DNA of 64,000 nt, taken from NCBI RefSeq assembly GCF_017104565.1, contig NZ_JAAGPD010000008.1, forward strand, positions 186,001-250,000, read 5' to 3'. The notes beneath the pieces are model-generated. The model did no database searches. It worked only from the letters and a program-made list of their open reading frames with translations, and was not told the DNA's origin. Below, piece by piece: positions 26,600 to 34,899 of this stretch. The position numbers were made by a program, and so were the translations under genes. Each line of letters begins with the position of its first letter. Within the stretch, counting starts at the first letter, position 1. The DNA is from Paraburkholderia sp. Tr-20389. Lineage in GTDB: Bacteria; Pseudomonadota; Gammaproteobacteria; Burkholderiales; Burkholderiaceae.

Positions 26600-27250
26600 T
26601 CACCGTCCCGTAGCCAACTTCCGCTCGATCCGGGTTCCAAAATTCGAGAGCGGCCAGCACAAACCGAAATAGAGTGCACCGACAATCCCGAACACCATGA
26701 ACGGTTCAAACGTGGTGTTGGCAACAACCTGTCCCGCCCGCGTCAGTTCCGTGAAACCGATAATGGCGCACAGCGACGTGCCTTTGATCAGGCCAACGAT
26801 GAATCCCACCGTCGCGGGTAAGGAAACACGGAATGCCTGTGGCAACACAATCGCTTGCATACGATCGAAATACTTCAGGCCGAGAGCCTTGCTCGCCTCG
26901 CTTTGCCCTTTTGCGACAGCCTCGATCCCGCCGCGCCAGATCTCGCCAAGGAACGCACTCGCATGTGCCGTCAGCCCCAGTGCCGCCGCGGCCCAGGCAC
27001 TGATGTCGAGATTCAGCAGCGAAACACCGTAGTAGACGACGAACAGCTGCATCAACAGCGGGGTGCCTTGAAACACTTCGATATAGCCCGTCGTCAGCCA
27101 GCGGACGAACGGGTATTCAGACGTACGCAGAAGCGCGATGCCCAGCCCCATCACTCCGCCACCAATCACTGCAATTGCAGCCAGTGCGATCGTCCATTTC
27201 AGCCCCTGCAAAAGCAGGAAGACGTCGCTGATGCCAAATTCCGGAATCAT
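26600..27250 (-). CDS. Amino acid ABC transporter permease
   Basis: The 216-residue permease has 'GYIEVFQGTPLLMQLFVVYYG' as a membrane segment and the coupling loop 'EASKALGLKYFDRMQAIVLP'. It begins seven bases after the stop of the upstream permease. It pairs with the 27258-27926 product in a polar-amino-acid-type importer. Confidence 0.94.
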   Translation of the reverse strand: MIPEFGISDVFLLLQGLKWTIALAAIAVIGGGVMGLGIALLRTSEYPFVRWLTTGYIEVFQGTPLLMQLFVVYYGVSLLNLDISAWAAAALGLTAHASAFLGEIWRGGIEAVAKGQSEASKALGLKYFDRMQAIVLPQAFRVSLPATVGFIVGLIKGTSLCAIIGFTELTRAGQVVANTTFEPFMVFGIVGALYFGLCWPLSNFGTRIERKLATGR

Positions 27251-27257
27251 TCGTGCC

Positions 27258-27926
27258 TCACTTGGTCGGATAAGCGAAGTAGACCCGGCCGAACATCTTG
27301 AAGATGCTGGACAGGATGATCGACAGCATCAGATAGATAGCTGTTACGACGAGGTAGACCTCGAAGCTTCTGAACGAAGCGGATTCAACCTGCTGAGCTG
27401 CCGAAGTCAATTCGGGCGCCGAGATTGACGAGACAATGCTCGAACTCAGCACGAGCAGGATGAACTGGCTACACAACGCCGGATACACCGATCGGATCGA
27501 AGGTCGCAAGACGACGTTCCAGAAGATCTGGTAGGGTTTGAGACCGAGCGCGGCGCCCGCTTCCAACTGTCCTTTATGGATGGCTTCGACACCGCCGCGC
27601 ACGATCTCCGCTACATATGCCGCCGCATTGACGGTCAGCGCCGTGACTGCCGCCTCGGTCACGCTGAGCTTGACGTTGAGCGACGCAAGACCGAAGTAGA
27701 TGAAGAGCAGTTGCACCAGAAACGGCGTGTTGCGGATGATCTCGATGAACGCGGTACCGAACCACCTGATGGGTGGAACGGTGCTCTTCTTTGCGAGCAT
27801 CACGACGATTCCGGCGACCAATGCGAGGCCCATCGAGACCAGCGACATCTTTAGCGTCTCGACCGTCCCGTCGACCAGGAGTTGCCGGTATTGTGCTATC
27901 GCACTGAAGTCGAATTGATAGTGCAT
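27258..27926 (-). CDS. Amino acid ABC transporter permease
   Basis: The 222-residue permease has 'AFIEIIRNTPFLVQLLFIYF' and the coupling loop 'EAGAALGLKPYQIFWNVVL'. The usual 'LPQA' after the loop is 'LRPSIRS', a mild deviation. It starts 24 bases after the enoyl-CoA hydratase stop, so import and CoA chemistry are in one operon. Confidence 0.94.
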   Translation of the reverse strand: MHYQFDFSAIAQYRQLLVDGTVETLKMSLVSMGLALVAGIVVMLAKKSTVPPIRWFGTAFIEIIRNTPFLVQLLFIYFGLASLNVKLSVTEAAVTALTVNAAAYVAEIVRGGVEAIHKGQLEAGAALGLKPYQIFWNVVLRPSIRSVYPALCSQFILLVLSSSIVSSISAPELTSAAQQVESASFRSFEVYLVVTAIYLMLSIILSSIFKMFGRVYFAYPTK

Positions 27927-27949
27927 GACAGAACCTCAGTTGCCGTGTG

Positions 27950-28726
27950 TTAGCGAAAAATCGCCGCTCGCTTTTCGCGAAAGGCAGCGACGCCTTCCTC
28001 CGCATCGGGAGTCGCTTTGCAGACAGACGCGGCAAACTCGTGCGCTGCTTCAGTTCCCGACGGTTCAATTAACCGAAGCAGCCGCTTGGCGACCGACATC
28101 GATACGCCCGAGCGCTTGCCGAGCAATGCACAGACATCACGTACCTGCTCATCCAGTTGTTCGAGTGTCTCGCTGACGCCGTTGACCACGCCCCAATCCA
28201 GCGCCGTTGCGGCCGGGATCGACGTACCCAGCAGGATCATCTCCCTCGCACGTGCAGGGCCCACGAGATTGGCCAGGCGCTGGCAGCCCATCCAGCCGGG
28301 GATCGCGCCAACTGCCGCCTCCGGAAATCCAATCTGAATGGACGACAGCGCGTATCGCAGGTCGCACGAGAGCGCCAGTTCGAGACCGCCGCCAAGAGCG
28401 CTTCCATTCAGAACAGCGATAGTCGGCTTGTCCAGTTCAGCGATTCTTCGCATCACGCGGTTACCCGCGCGAATGAACCTGCTGCCCATTTTTTCCGGAT
28501 CGATTGCACCCCACTCATTCACGTCGGCGCCGGCGCAAAAGAAGCGTTGGCTTGCTGACCTGAGCACGAGTACCGAGATCTCGTTATTGGTTTCGACCTC
28601 CTCGAGTATCTGGTCGATGTGTTGCAGCATCTCCAGCGTCAGCGCATTCAGTCTCGCCGGCCGGTTCAAAGTTAGGATTGCTGTTGTTTCTGTACGGTGA
28701 AACAACACGGCATTTTCAGCATTCAT
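27950..28726 (-). CDS. Enoyl-CoA hydratase/isomerase family protein
   Basis: The 258-residue crotonase-fold protein has the oxyanion-hole segment 'RFFCAGADVNEWG' (about 61-73) and 'NGSALGGGLELALSCDLRYA' (about 109-128), and 'GFPEAAVGAIPGWMG' with the second catalytic Glu. These are the residues expected of an active hydratase. It lies between the CoA-transferase and the permeases in the minus-strand operon and would act on the CoA ester formed by the transferase. Confidence 0.93.
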   Translation of the reverse strand: MNAENAVLFHRTETTAILTLNRPARLNALTLEMLQHIDQILEEVETNNEISVLVLRSASQRFFCAGADVNEWGAIDPEKMGSRFIRAGNRVMRRIAELDKPTIAVLNGSALGGGLELALSCDLRYALSSIQIGFPEAAVGAIPGWMGCQRLANLVGPARAREMILLGTSIPAATALDWGVVNGVSETLEQLDEQVRDVCALLGKRSGVSMSVAKRLLRLIEPSGTEAAHEFAASVCKATPDAEEGVAAFREKRAAIFR

Positions 28727-28769
28727 TTCGATTGACGTCCCTGGAATACTCGAAGATCAAATGCGCAAA

Positions 28770-30284
28770 CTATTGCGCCGACATTCCCGTGAATTGCTCA
28801 TCCATGATTGGAATGAAGGCCATTCTGTCCAGGACGTCGCGTTGCAGATCGACTCCCCTGGCGACTTCGACCAGGTGGACGCCGTCCTCCGATAGCCTGA
28901 ACACAGCACGTTCGGTGATGTACAGCACTTCCTTGCCCTCATGGAGCGCCTGCAGGCCACTGAACGTAATATGCGCAACCTTCTCGACGAGTTTCGGCAC
29001 CTGGCCCGGGTTCAGAATCTGCAAATCGCCGTCTTGTCCACGGTCGACCTGAAGCCCCTTCGTTTCGAAAGCGCCGCAAAACACAACCTTCTTCGAACCG
29101 CGCGTGATGTCCATGAAGCCGCCGGGTCCGACTACCGTGCTGCCCAGCTTGGATACGTTCACATTGCCTTCCCGGTCCAGCTCACCCATTCCCAGGAAGG
29201 TCACATCGATTCCGCCACCGCTGTAAAAATCGAACTGATCGATGCTGGGGATGATCGCGTCCGCATTGCGTGCAGCGCCGAACATCACACCATCGAGCAT
29301 GTCGCCGTTGTGGATGCCCTGTTCGACAGATCCCCAGTAGCGACCATGGAGGTTCTGGTCGGCCAGAATGGCCGGGATAGCGCCAGGAAAGCCGAAGCCG
29401 AAATTGACTGACTGCCCCGCTTGCATTTCGCGCGCCGCCCGTTCGGCAACGATCCGGCGAATACCTTCGGGCGATTCGAATTCTCCTTGGCCTTCCGTGG
29501 TCGGCTGTTCGCCGCTCAGCGTCGGATCGTATTCAGTGATCGCGCACTGACGCTGGGACGCGACTTCAACCAGCGTGTCGACCAGAATGCCCGGTACGCG
29601 AACCAGGCGAGCCGGGACGTGGCCCTCGGTCCTCTTCTTGACCTGCGCAATAACCTTCCCGCCGGAGTTGTGTGCCGCCAGACATACGGCATAGATGTCG
29701 AGGTCGGCCGGCTCATGACGAACCGTGAGATTGCCTCGGGTATCGGACGACGAGGCTTTGACGATCGCGAAATCGATCTTGAACGGCTTGAAGCGCAGGA
29801 ACTCTTCTCCATCCAGTTCGATGACTTCCACCAGATCTTCCGTTGCGGACCGGTTGATCTTGCCACCGCCAAAACGCGGATCGACAAACGTACGCAACCC
29901 TACTCGGGTGATCACGCCCGGACGCCCAGCTCCGATTTCCCGGAACAACGTGGCGATCACGCCGGCCGGGAAACTGTACGCTTCGATCCGGTCTTCCTTC
30001 GCCAGGTCTTGCATCGTGCGAGACCAGCTCCAGTGACCGCCGATTACCCGCTTCACCAGGCCCGGATGCGCAAAGCGTCCGACACCACTTCCTTTACCGT
30101 CGCCGATACCCAGCGCATGCACGAGCGTGAGATTGCGCGGATGTCCGGTGCGCAAAAAACGCGCTTCGATTGCGGCCAGCACGGCATCCGCTTCGAGCAG
30201 CCCACCACCCGAACCCGTGATCGCGATGGTTGCCCCGTCGGGGATGTCAGCGACAGCCTCCTCGATTTTTTTCCATTGAGCCAC
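28770..30284 (-). CDS. Family I acyl-CoA transferase (fused alpha-beta, propionate-CoA-transferase-like)
   Basis: The 504-residue product contains both halves of a family I CoA-transferase. The N-terminal half shows 'ITGSGGGLLEADAVLAAIEARF'-like sequence; the C-terminal half has the catalytic Glu region 'GSVEQGIHNG' and 'GMGELDREGNVNVSKLG', 'GGFMDITRGSKKVVFCG'. Such enzymes move CoA from acetyl-CoA to a carboxylate through a glutamyl-CoA intermediate. It is the first gene of the operon, divergent from TetR, with an inverted repeat over its likely -10 box. It would activate the compound imported by the ABC system downstream. Confidence 0.92.
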   Translation of the reverse strand: MAQWKKIEEAVADIPDGATIAITGSGGGLLEADAVLAAIEARFLRTGHPRNLTLVHALGIGDGKGSGVGRFAHPGLVKRVIGGHWSWSRTMQDLAKEDRIEAYSFPAGVIATLFREIGAGRPGVITRVGLRTFVDPRFGGGKINRSATEDLVEVIELDGEEFLRFKPFKIDFAIVKASSSDTRGNLTVRHEPADLDIYAVCLAAHNSGGKVIAQVKKRTEGHVPARLVRVPGILVDTLVEVASQRQCAITEYDPTLSGEQPTTEGQGEFESPEGIRRIVAERAAREMQAGQSVNFGFGFPGAIPAILADQNLHGRYWGSVEQGIHNGDMLDGVMFGAARNADAIIPSIDQFDFYSGGGIDVTFLGMGELDREGNVNVSKLGSTVVGPGGFMDITRGSKKVVFCGAFETKGLQVDRGQDGDLQILNPGQVPKLVEKVAHITFSGLQALHEGKEVLYITERAVFRLSEDGVHLVEVARGVDLQRDVLDRMAFIPIMDEQFTGMSAQ

Positions 30285-30310
30285 GCTACCTCCTAGCAGG
30301 ATTACTCAGT

Positions 30311-30347
30311 GTTTGGTTAAATACCGAACTGGATCGTTACTTGTGAA
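30311..30347 (-). promoter_or_regulatory. Promoter of the CoA-transferase operon with overlapping TetR-type operator
   Basis: GTTTGGT (30311-30317), five bases, ACCGAAC (30323-30329) forms an inverted repeat with 6 of 7 pairs. On the minus strand TTCACA (30347-30342) and TATTTA (30323-30318), 18 bases apart, make a plausible -35/-10 pair, so the repeat covers the -10 box as expected for a repressor site. Confidence 0.6.
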
Positions 30348-30465
30348 TTATCGTGCTCTGGTCGAAAATGCATGTCAAGCGAAGATATCGGGGATGGGGT
30401 AAACGATAGGTTTGACTCCGTCCACCTCCCTTAAACTGGTCATTCCCCCAAATAGAACCTCTGAG

Positions 30466-31152
30466 ATGTCTACTTCCGCAGCGATACGAGCCAGAAAACT
30501 GCGTGCTGCCGGTGAGCAAGCCGAGCCGCGAGCCAAGCAGGTCCGTAACCCCGCGCTCACCAAGGAAAAGATTCTTGCCGCCGCCAAGGAAGAGTTTTCT
30601 GCGGAGGGGCTGGGCGGTGCGCGAGTCGACTCCATTGCCGAAAGGGCTGGGGTCAACAAGCGGCTGATCTACGAATATTTCGAGAACAAGGACCAGTTGT
30701 TCCAGTCGGTTCTCGAAGAAGCCTGGGGAGGGATTCGGGAAGCTGAAGCGGAGCTCGATCTGAAACATCTGAGCCCGACTGAAGCCATCAAAAAGCTGAT
30801 GACATTCACATGGGATTTCTATCTGAAGAACCCGGACTTCATGTCATTGGTGAATAGCGCGAACCTTCATCATGCGCGCCACGTCGCCCATTCGGAACGG
30901 TTCAAGGAACTGCATGTCGGCTTCATCGACATGCTGCAGGACATCCTCGATCGCGGCGTCGCGACGGGTGAGTTTCGTGCGGGCGTGGATGCTCGCCAAC
31001 TTCATATCACACTGGCCGCGATCGCCTACTACTACCTCAACAACCGCTACACGAATGAGGTGATTTTCGGATTCAGCTTCGTTGACAAGGACAGACGTGC
31101 GGAGCGGCTTGCGTTCAACATCGATACGATATTGCGTCTTCTTGCACCGTAG
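30466..31152 (+). CDS. TetR family transcriptional regulator
   Basis: The 228-residue product has an N-terminal helix-turn-helix: 'ILAAAKEEFSAEGLGGARVDSIAERAGVNKRLIYEYFENKDQLF' lies at about residues 36-79, with the recognition helix around 'NKRLIYEYF'. The C-terminal part is helical, as in ligand-sensing TetR domains of fatty-acid/CoA regulators. A basic 30-residue tail precedes the domain. I prefer ATG 30466; TTG 30412 would add 18 residues. It is divergent from the CoA-transferase operon and probably represses it through the repeat at 30311-30329. Confidence 0.92.
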   Translation: MSTSAAIRARKLRAAGEQAEPRAKQVRNPALTKEKILAAAKEEFSAEGLGGARVDSIAERAGVNKRLIYEYFENKDQLFQSVLEEAWGGIREAEAELDLKHLSPTEAIKKLMTFTWDFYLKNPDFMSLVNSANLHHARHVAHSERFKELHVGFIDMLQDILDRGVATGEFRAGVDARQLHITLAAIAYYYLNNRYTNEVIFGFSFVDKDRRAERLAFNIDTILRLLAP

Positions 31153-31172
31153 TCGCTCAAACGGCTGACGTG

Positions 31173-32324
31173 TCAGTTAGAGTGGGTATGCTCGACCGCC
31201 AGTACTGCCCACTTGCCACCCTGCTCCTGATACAAGGTTGCCGAAGCATTTTTCAGATCTCCGCTTCGGGTAAAGCCGATACTGCCCGTCACGCCGTCGA
31301 ACGTATTGGTCCGCAATGCGTCGGTGTAGATCTTCGGGTCTGTCGAATTGGCTTTCTGCATTGCATGAATGAGTGCCCACGACGCGTCGTATGCAAGCGG
31401 CGCGTACTGCACAATGCCGACACCAAACCGCGCCTTCATCTTCCGGTCCAATTCGGCAGCACGCGGCATCCGCTCGAGTGGCAATCCGTATTCCCAGCTA
31501 TACATGCCTTGCGCACTGCTCCCTGCAAGCCGAAGAAAGTTCTCGTTGGTGAACCCGCCTTCGCCCATGAACCTGGCCTTGATCCCAAGCTGGTAAATCT
31601 GTCGTACAAGGCCCGCGGCCTGCACATCCTGGCCGACGTAAAAAATAAGGTCGGGCCTAAAACCTTTAATCGTCGTGAGAATCGCTCGGAAATCGATTGA
31701 TCGCGTCGTCGTGTATTGCCACGAAACGATGTCGCCGCCCGCTTTCTGGACAGCTTTCACATACTCCGTCACGAGATTCGTCCCGTAGTCCGTGCTGTCG
31801 TCAATCACCGCAATCCGTTTCGCGCCAAGTTGCCTGACCGAATAGTTCGCAGCGACGACAGCCATCTGGTCGTCGTTGCTGATCGTGCGGAACGTTGTAT
31901 TGAGACCCCGTGCGGTGTACAGAGGAGAGCTGGAGCCTGGCGATATTTGCGGAATACCAGCCCGTTGATAGATGGACGACGCAGCGATGGAACATCCAGA
32001 GTTATGGTGACCAATTACACCGCTCACTCCTTCGTCGACAAACCGCTGCGCAATCAGTACCGCCGTTTTCGGGTCTGCCGCGTCGTCCTGAGCGTCGACT
32101 TCAAATCGGACCTTCTGACCGGCGATCACGATACCGGCCTGATTCGCTTCTTCAAACGCAAGACGGGCGCCATTCTCTTCATCTTTACCATACGATGCCG
32201 AGAAGCCTGTCAAAGGCGCGACGATGCCGATCTTGACCACTTTGGAAGCGTCGGCATATGCGCCAGCAGCTGCCAGACACCACAGCAGAAGGAAAACCGG
32301 CTTCATCAAACTGCGGAAAATCAT
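31173..32324 (-). CDS. Branched-chain-type ABC substrate-binding protein (LivJ-like), orphan
   Basis: The 383-residue periplasmic binding protein has a signal peptide ending near 'GAYA' (residue 24), then 'VVKIGIVAPLTGFSASYGKD', 'GVSGVIGHHNSGCSIAAS' and 'AVIDDSTDYGTNLV', typical of Peripla_BP_6 (Leu/Ile/Val or aromatic acid binding). ATG 32324 is preceded by CGGAG. No Liv permease or ATPase gene is nearby. It converges with the TetR gene. It may supply ligand to a Liv system elsewhere or act as a sensor. Confidence 0.92.
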   Translation of the reverse strand: MIFRSLMKPVFLLLWCLAAAGAYADASKVVKIGIVAPLTGFSASYGKDEENGARLAFEEANQAGIVIAGQKVRFEVDAQDDAADPKTAVLIAQRFVDEGVSGVIGHHNSGCSIAASSIYQRAGIPQISPGSSSPLYTARGLNTTFRTISNDDQMAVVAANYSVRQLGAKRIAVIDDSTDYGTNLVTEYVKAVQKAGGDIVSWQYTTTRSIDFRAILTTIKGFRPDLIFYVGQDVQAAGLVRQIYQLGIKARFMGEGGFTNENFLRLAGSSAQGMYSWEYGLPLERMPRAAELDRKMKARFGVGIVQYAPLAYDASWALIHAMQKANSTDPKIYTDALRTNTFDGVTGSIGFTRSGDLKNASATLYQEQGGKWAVLAVEHTHSN

Positions 32325-32466
32325 CGAGTCGCTCCGTGAGCTTGTTAAATCAATTCCAGGAAGTTTAATCCTGACAAAACGAGCCAGACACATGCTTTCC
32401 ATCGGTTGCACGCGGTGGCCCCAGACTGCCCCGATCCGGCCACCCGACCTAAGATCCTGTTTCGAA

Positions 32467-33414
32467 CTACGATCTCTTCTGCACAGTCTTCGTTTTGCGC
32501 GTTTGCGTCGCCGAGTCTGCGAACAGGTCGATCACCATCTCACGCAGCCAGCGATTGCCTTCGTCGTGATGGACTCGCGCGTGCCAGAGCAAATGGATCG
32601 GCGCGGCGGGCAACGTCGAGGGCAAGGCGCGCAGGCTCAGTGAGAATGGTGCCGCCAGTTGCAAGGCTAAACGCTCCGGCACAGTGGCAATCAGATCGGT
32701 GCGTTGCAGGATATAGCCGACACTCATGAAGTGCGGCACCGTCAATCGCACCCGGCGCTGCACGCCCCGCTGCTTCAACCAATCGTCCACCTGACCGTGT
32801 CCGGTGCCCGCGGCCACCACCACCAGATGCTCGGCTTCACGCCAGGCAGCGAGCGTGAGCGGCGCATCTTCCAACGCATGGCCACGCCTGAAAAGGCAGA
32901 CATACCGCTGATCGAACAGGCGGCGCTGATAGAACCCGCCCTTGAGTTGCGGCAGCAAGCCGATGGCGAGATCGACCCTACCCTCTGCCATCTCGTTGCT
33001 CAGATTGACGCTCGTGTCGCGGACGGTATTGAGCGAAATACCCGGCGCCTCGCGCGATAGCCGTTCGACAAGTGCGGGCAGAAAGACGACCTCGCCGATA
33101 TCGGTCATGCCGATCGTTATCGTGCGCATGACGCGCAATGGATCGAAACCGGTCTCGGGATTGAGTGCGGCGTGCAGGATTGCTAGCGCCTGTGAAACCG
33201 GCTCTGCCAGGCTCAACGCGAACGGCGTGGGCACGACTCCGCCCGGCCCACGCACGAACAGCGGGTCTCCCAGCCGTCGACGCAGTTTGGCGAGGGCGTT
33301 GCTCACGCCAGGTTGACTCATGTTCATCTGCTCGGCCACGGTCGATACTCGCCGCTCCTGCATCAACCGTTGGAAAAGCAGCAACAGATTGAGATCGACT
33401 TCACTCAGATTCAT
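32467..33414 (-). CDS. LysR family transcriptional regulator
   Basis: The 315-residue product starts 'MNLSEVDLNLLLLFQRLM', with the winged HTH 'VSTVAEQMNMSQPGVSNALAKLRRRLGDPLFVR' following (residues 23-55), as in NodD/NahR-like LysR proteins. The rest is the two-lobed co-inducer domain. It is divergent from an FAD monooxygenase gene. The intergenic space holds CATTT-N7-AAATG (33465-33481), a T-N11-A type site, so it probably activates the monooxygenase in response to an aromatic compound. Confidence 0.93.
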   Translation of the reverse strand: MNLSEVDLNLLLLFQRLMQERRVSTVAEQMNMSQPGVSNALAKLRRRLGDPLFVRGPGGVVPTPFALSLAEPVSQALAILHAALNPETGFDPLRVMRTITIGMTDIGEVVFLPALVERLSREAPGISLNTVRDTSVNLSNEMAEGRVDLAIGLLPQLKGGFYQRRLFDQRYVCLFRRGHALEDAPLTLAAWREAEHLVVVAAGTGHGQVDDWLKQRGVQRRVRLTVPHFMSVGYILQRTDLIATVPERLALQLAAPFSLSLRALPSTLPAAPIHLLWHARVHHDEGNRWLREMVIDLFADSATQTRKTKTVQKRS

Positions 33415-33464
33415 GACACGGGTATCCCGGGCTCATTGATTTCAGTGATGATGCAGATTCAGCC

Positions 33465-33481
33465 CATTTTATTGTGAAATG
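33465..33481 (+). promoter_or_regulatory. Candidate LysR binding site
   Basis: CATTT (33465-33469), seven bases, AAATG (33477-33481) is a perfect inverted repeat matching the T-N11-A rule for LysR proteins. It lies 51 bases before the LysR start and 105 before the monooxygenase start. Confidence 0.5.
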
Positions 33482-33585
33482 GACAACGAGTGCCGAGAAT
33501 TCAGACAAGGCCCACGCATCCCGCTTCAGCAGAGTATGCGTGCTGCGCCGGCTCAAACACACAGTCTGAAAACTGGAGACACTGC

Positions 33586-34803
33586 ATGGAACGGCTTGAT
33601 CTGAAGATTGCAATCATTGGTGCAGGCATCGGAGGCCTCACGCTCGCGCTCGCATTGCAAGAACACGGTATCGACGCGCAGCTCTACGAGCAGACCGACG
33701 AACTCCGCGAGGTCGGAGCGGCAGTCGCACTGTCGGCGAATGCAACGCGGTTTTACGAGCGCATGGGACTGCGTGCACCCTTCGATGCGGTGTGCGCCGA
33801 AATTCCCGCGCTGATCTACCGGGACGGGCGCAACGGCGAAGTGATTGGACAGCATCGTGGCGAACCCAGCTATCGCCAGCAGTTCGGCGGGTCCTATTGG
33901 GGCGTGCACCGCGCGGACCTGCAAGCCGTGCTGTCGAACGCGGTCGGCCTCGATCGCATCAATCTCAGTCATCGGCTGACCGATCTCGTGCAGCATCCGG
34001 ATCGTGTGAGTCTGAGTTTCGCAAACGGTCAGCGCATCGACGCCGATCTGGTCATCGGCGCGGACGGGGCACGCTCGATCACGCGGCGCTGGATGCTCGG
34101 CTACGACGACGCGCTGTATTCGGGTTGCTCAGGTTTTCGTGGCGTGGTGCCGGCCGAACGCATGGATCTGCTGCCCGATCCCGAGGCCATCCAGTTCTGG
34201 GTCGGACCACAAGGCCATCTGCTTCACTATCCGATCGGCGACAAAGGCGACCAGAACTTCCTGCTCGTCGAGCGCCATCCTTCGCCGTGGCCCTCGCGCG
34301 AGTGGGTCGCACCTGCGAGCGAGGGCGAGCAGCTACGTCTGTTCAAGGACTGGCATCCGGCGGTGGTGCAAATGATTTCGGCGGTGCCGATCAGCCAGCG
34401 TTGGGGTCTGTTCCATCGTCCTCCGCTCGGGCGCTGGAGCAAGGGCCGCGTGACGCTCATCGGCGATGCCGCGCATGCGCTCGTGCCGCACCATGGCCAG
34501 GGCGCCAATCAGTCGATCGAAGATGCCGTCGTACTGGCCGCGCAACTGGCCAAAGCGGGCCCGGGTCGGTGGCGCGAGGCGCAGGAGGCCTATGAACGGC
34601 TGCGGCGGGGCCGCACGCGCAAAGTGCAATACGCGTCGATATCGACGGCTGATGTGTTGCATCTGCCGGACGGACCCGAGGCGCAGGCGCGCAACGCCCG
34701 CCTTCGCGCACGCGACAGCCTGCTGCACCATCTTGACTGGATTCACGATTTCGACGCCCTCGCCCAAGAACCGACCGAACGTCAGGGCGGCACCTGGCTT
34801 TGA
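33586..34803 (+). CDS. FAD-dependent aromatic monooxygenase (salicylate/6-hydroxynicotinate hydroxylase-like)
   Basis: The 405-residue product is a class A flavoprotein monooxygenase: 'IAIIGAGIGGLTLALAL' (GxGxxG near residues 9-14), 'DLVIGADGARSITRRWM' (the DG motif) and 'VTLIGDAAHALVPHHGQGANQSIEDA' (the GD motif, FAD ribityl contact). Sequence around 'YWGVHRADLQAVL' fits salicylate- or hydroxynicotinate-type enzymes. ATG 33586 follows GGAGA; the frame is open to 33490. It is the only enzyme gene in this LysR pair, so the ring-cleavage genes must be elsewhere. Confidence 0.92.
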   Translation: MERLDLKIAIIGAGIGGLTLALALQEHGIDAQLYEQTDELREVGAAVALSANATRFYERMGLRAPFDAVCAEIPALIYRDGRNGEVIGQHRGEPSYRQQFGGSYWGVHRADLQAVLSNAVGLDRINLSHRLTDLVQHPDRVSLSFANGQRIDADLVIGADGARSITRRWMLGYDDALYSGCSGFRGVVPAERMDLLPDPEAIQFWVGPQGHLLHYPIGDKGDQNFLLVERHPSPWPSREWVAPASEGEQLRLFKDWHPAVVQMISAVPISQRWGLFHRPPLGRWSKGRVTLIGDAAHALVPHHGQGANQSIEDAVVLAAQLAKAGPGRWREAQEAYERLRRGRTRKVQYASISTADVLHLPDGPEAQARNARLRARDSLLHHLDWIHDFDALAQEPTERQGGTWL

Positions 34804-34899
34804 ACTGCGCGTCTTTCGTTGACGTCTGCACGGCGGATCTGAACGTGACACCAGCCATCGTTTCCGCCGTGCCTTCCGGGTAGCCGCCAAAACGGCGGG

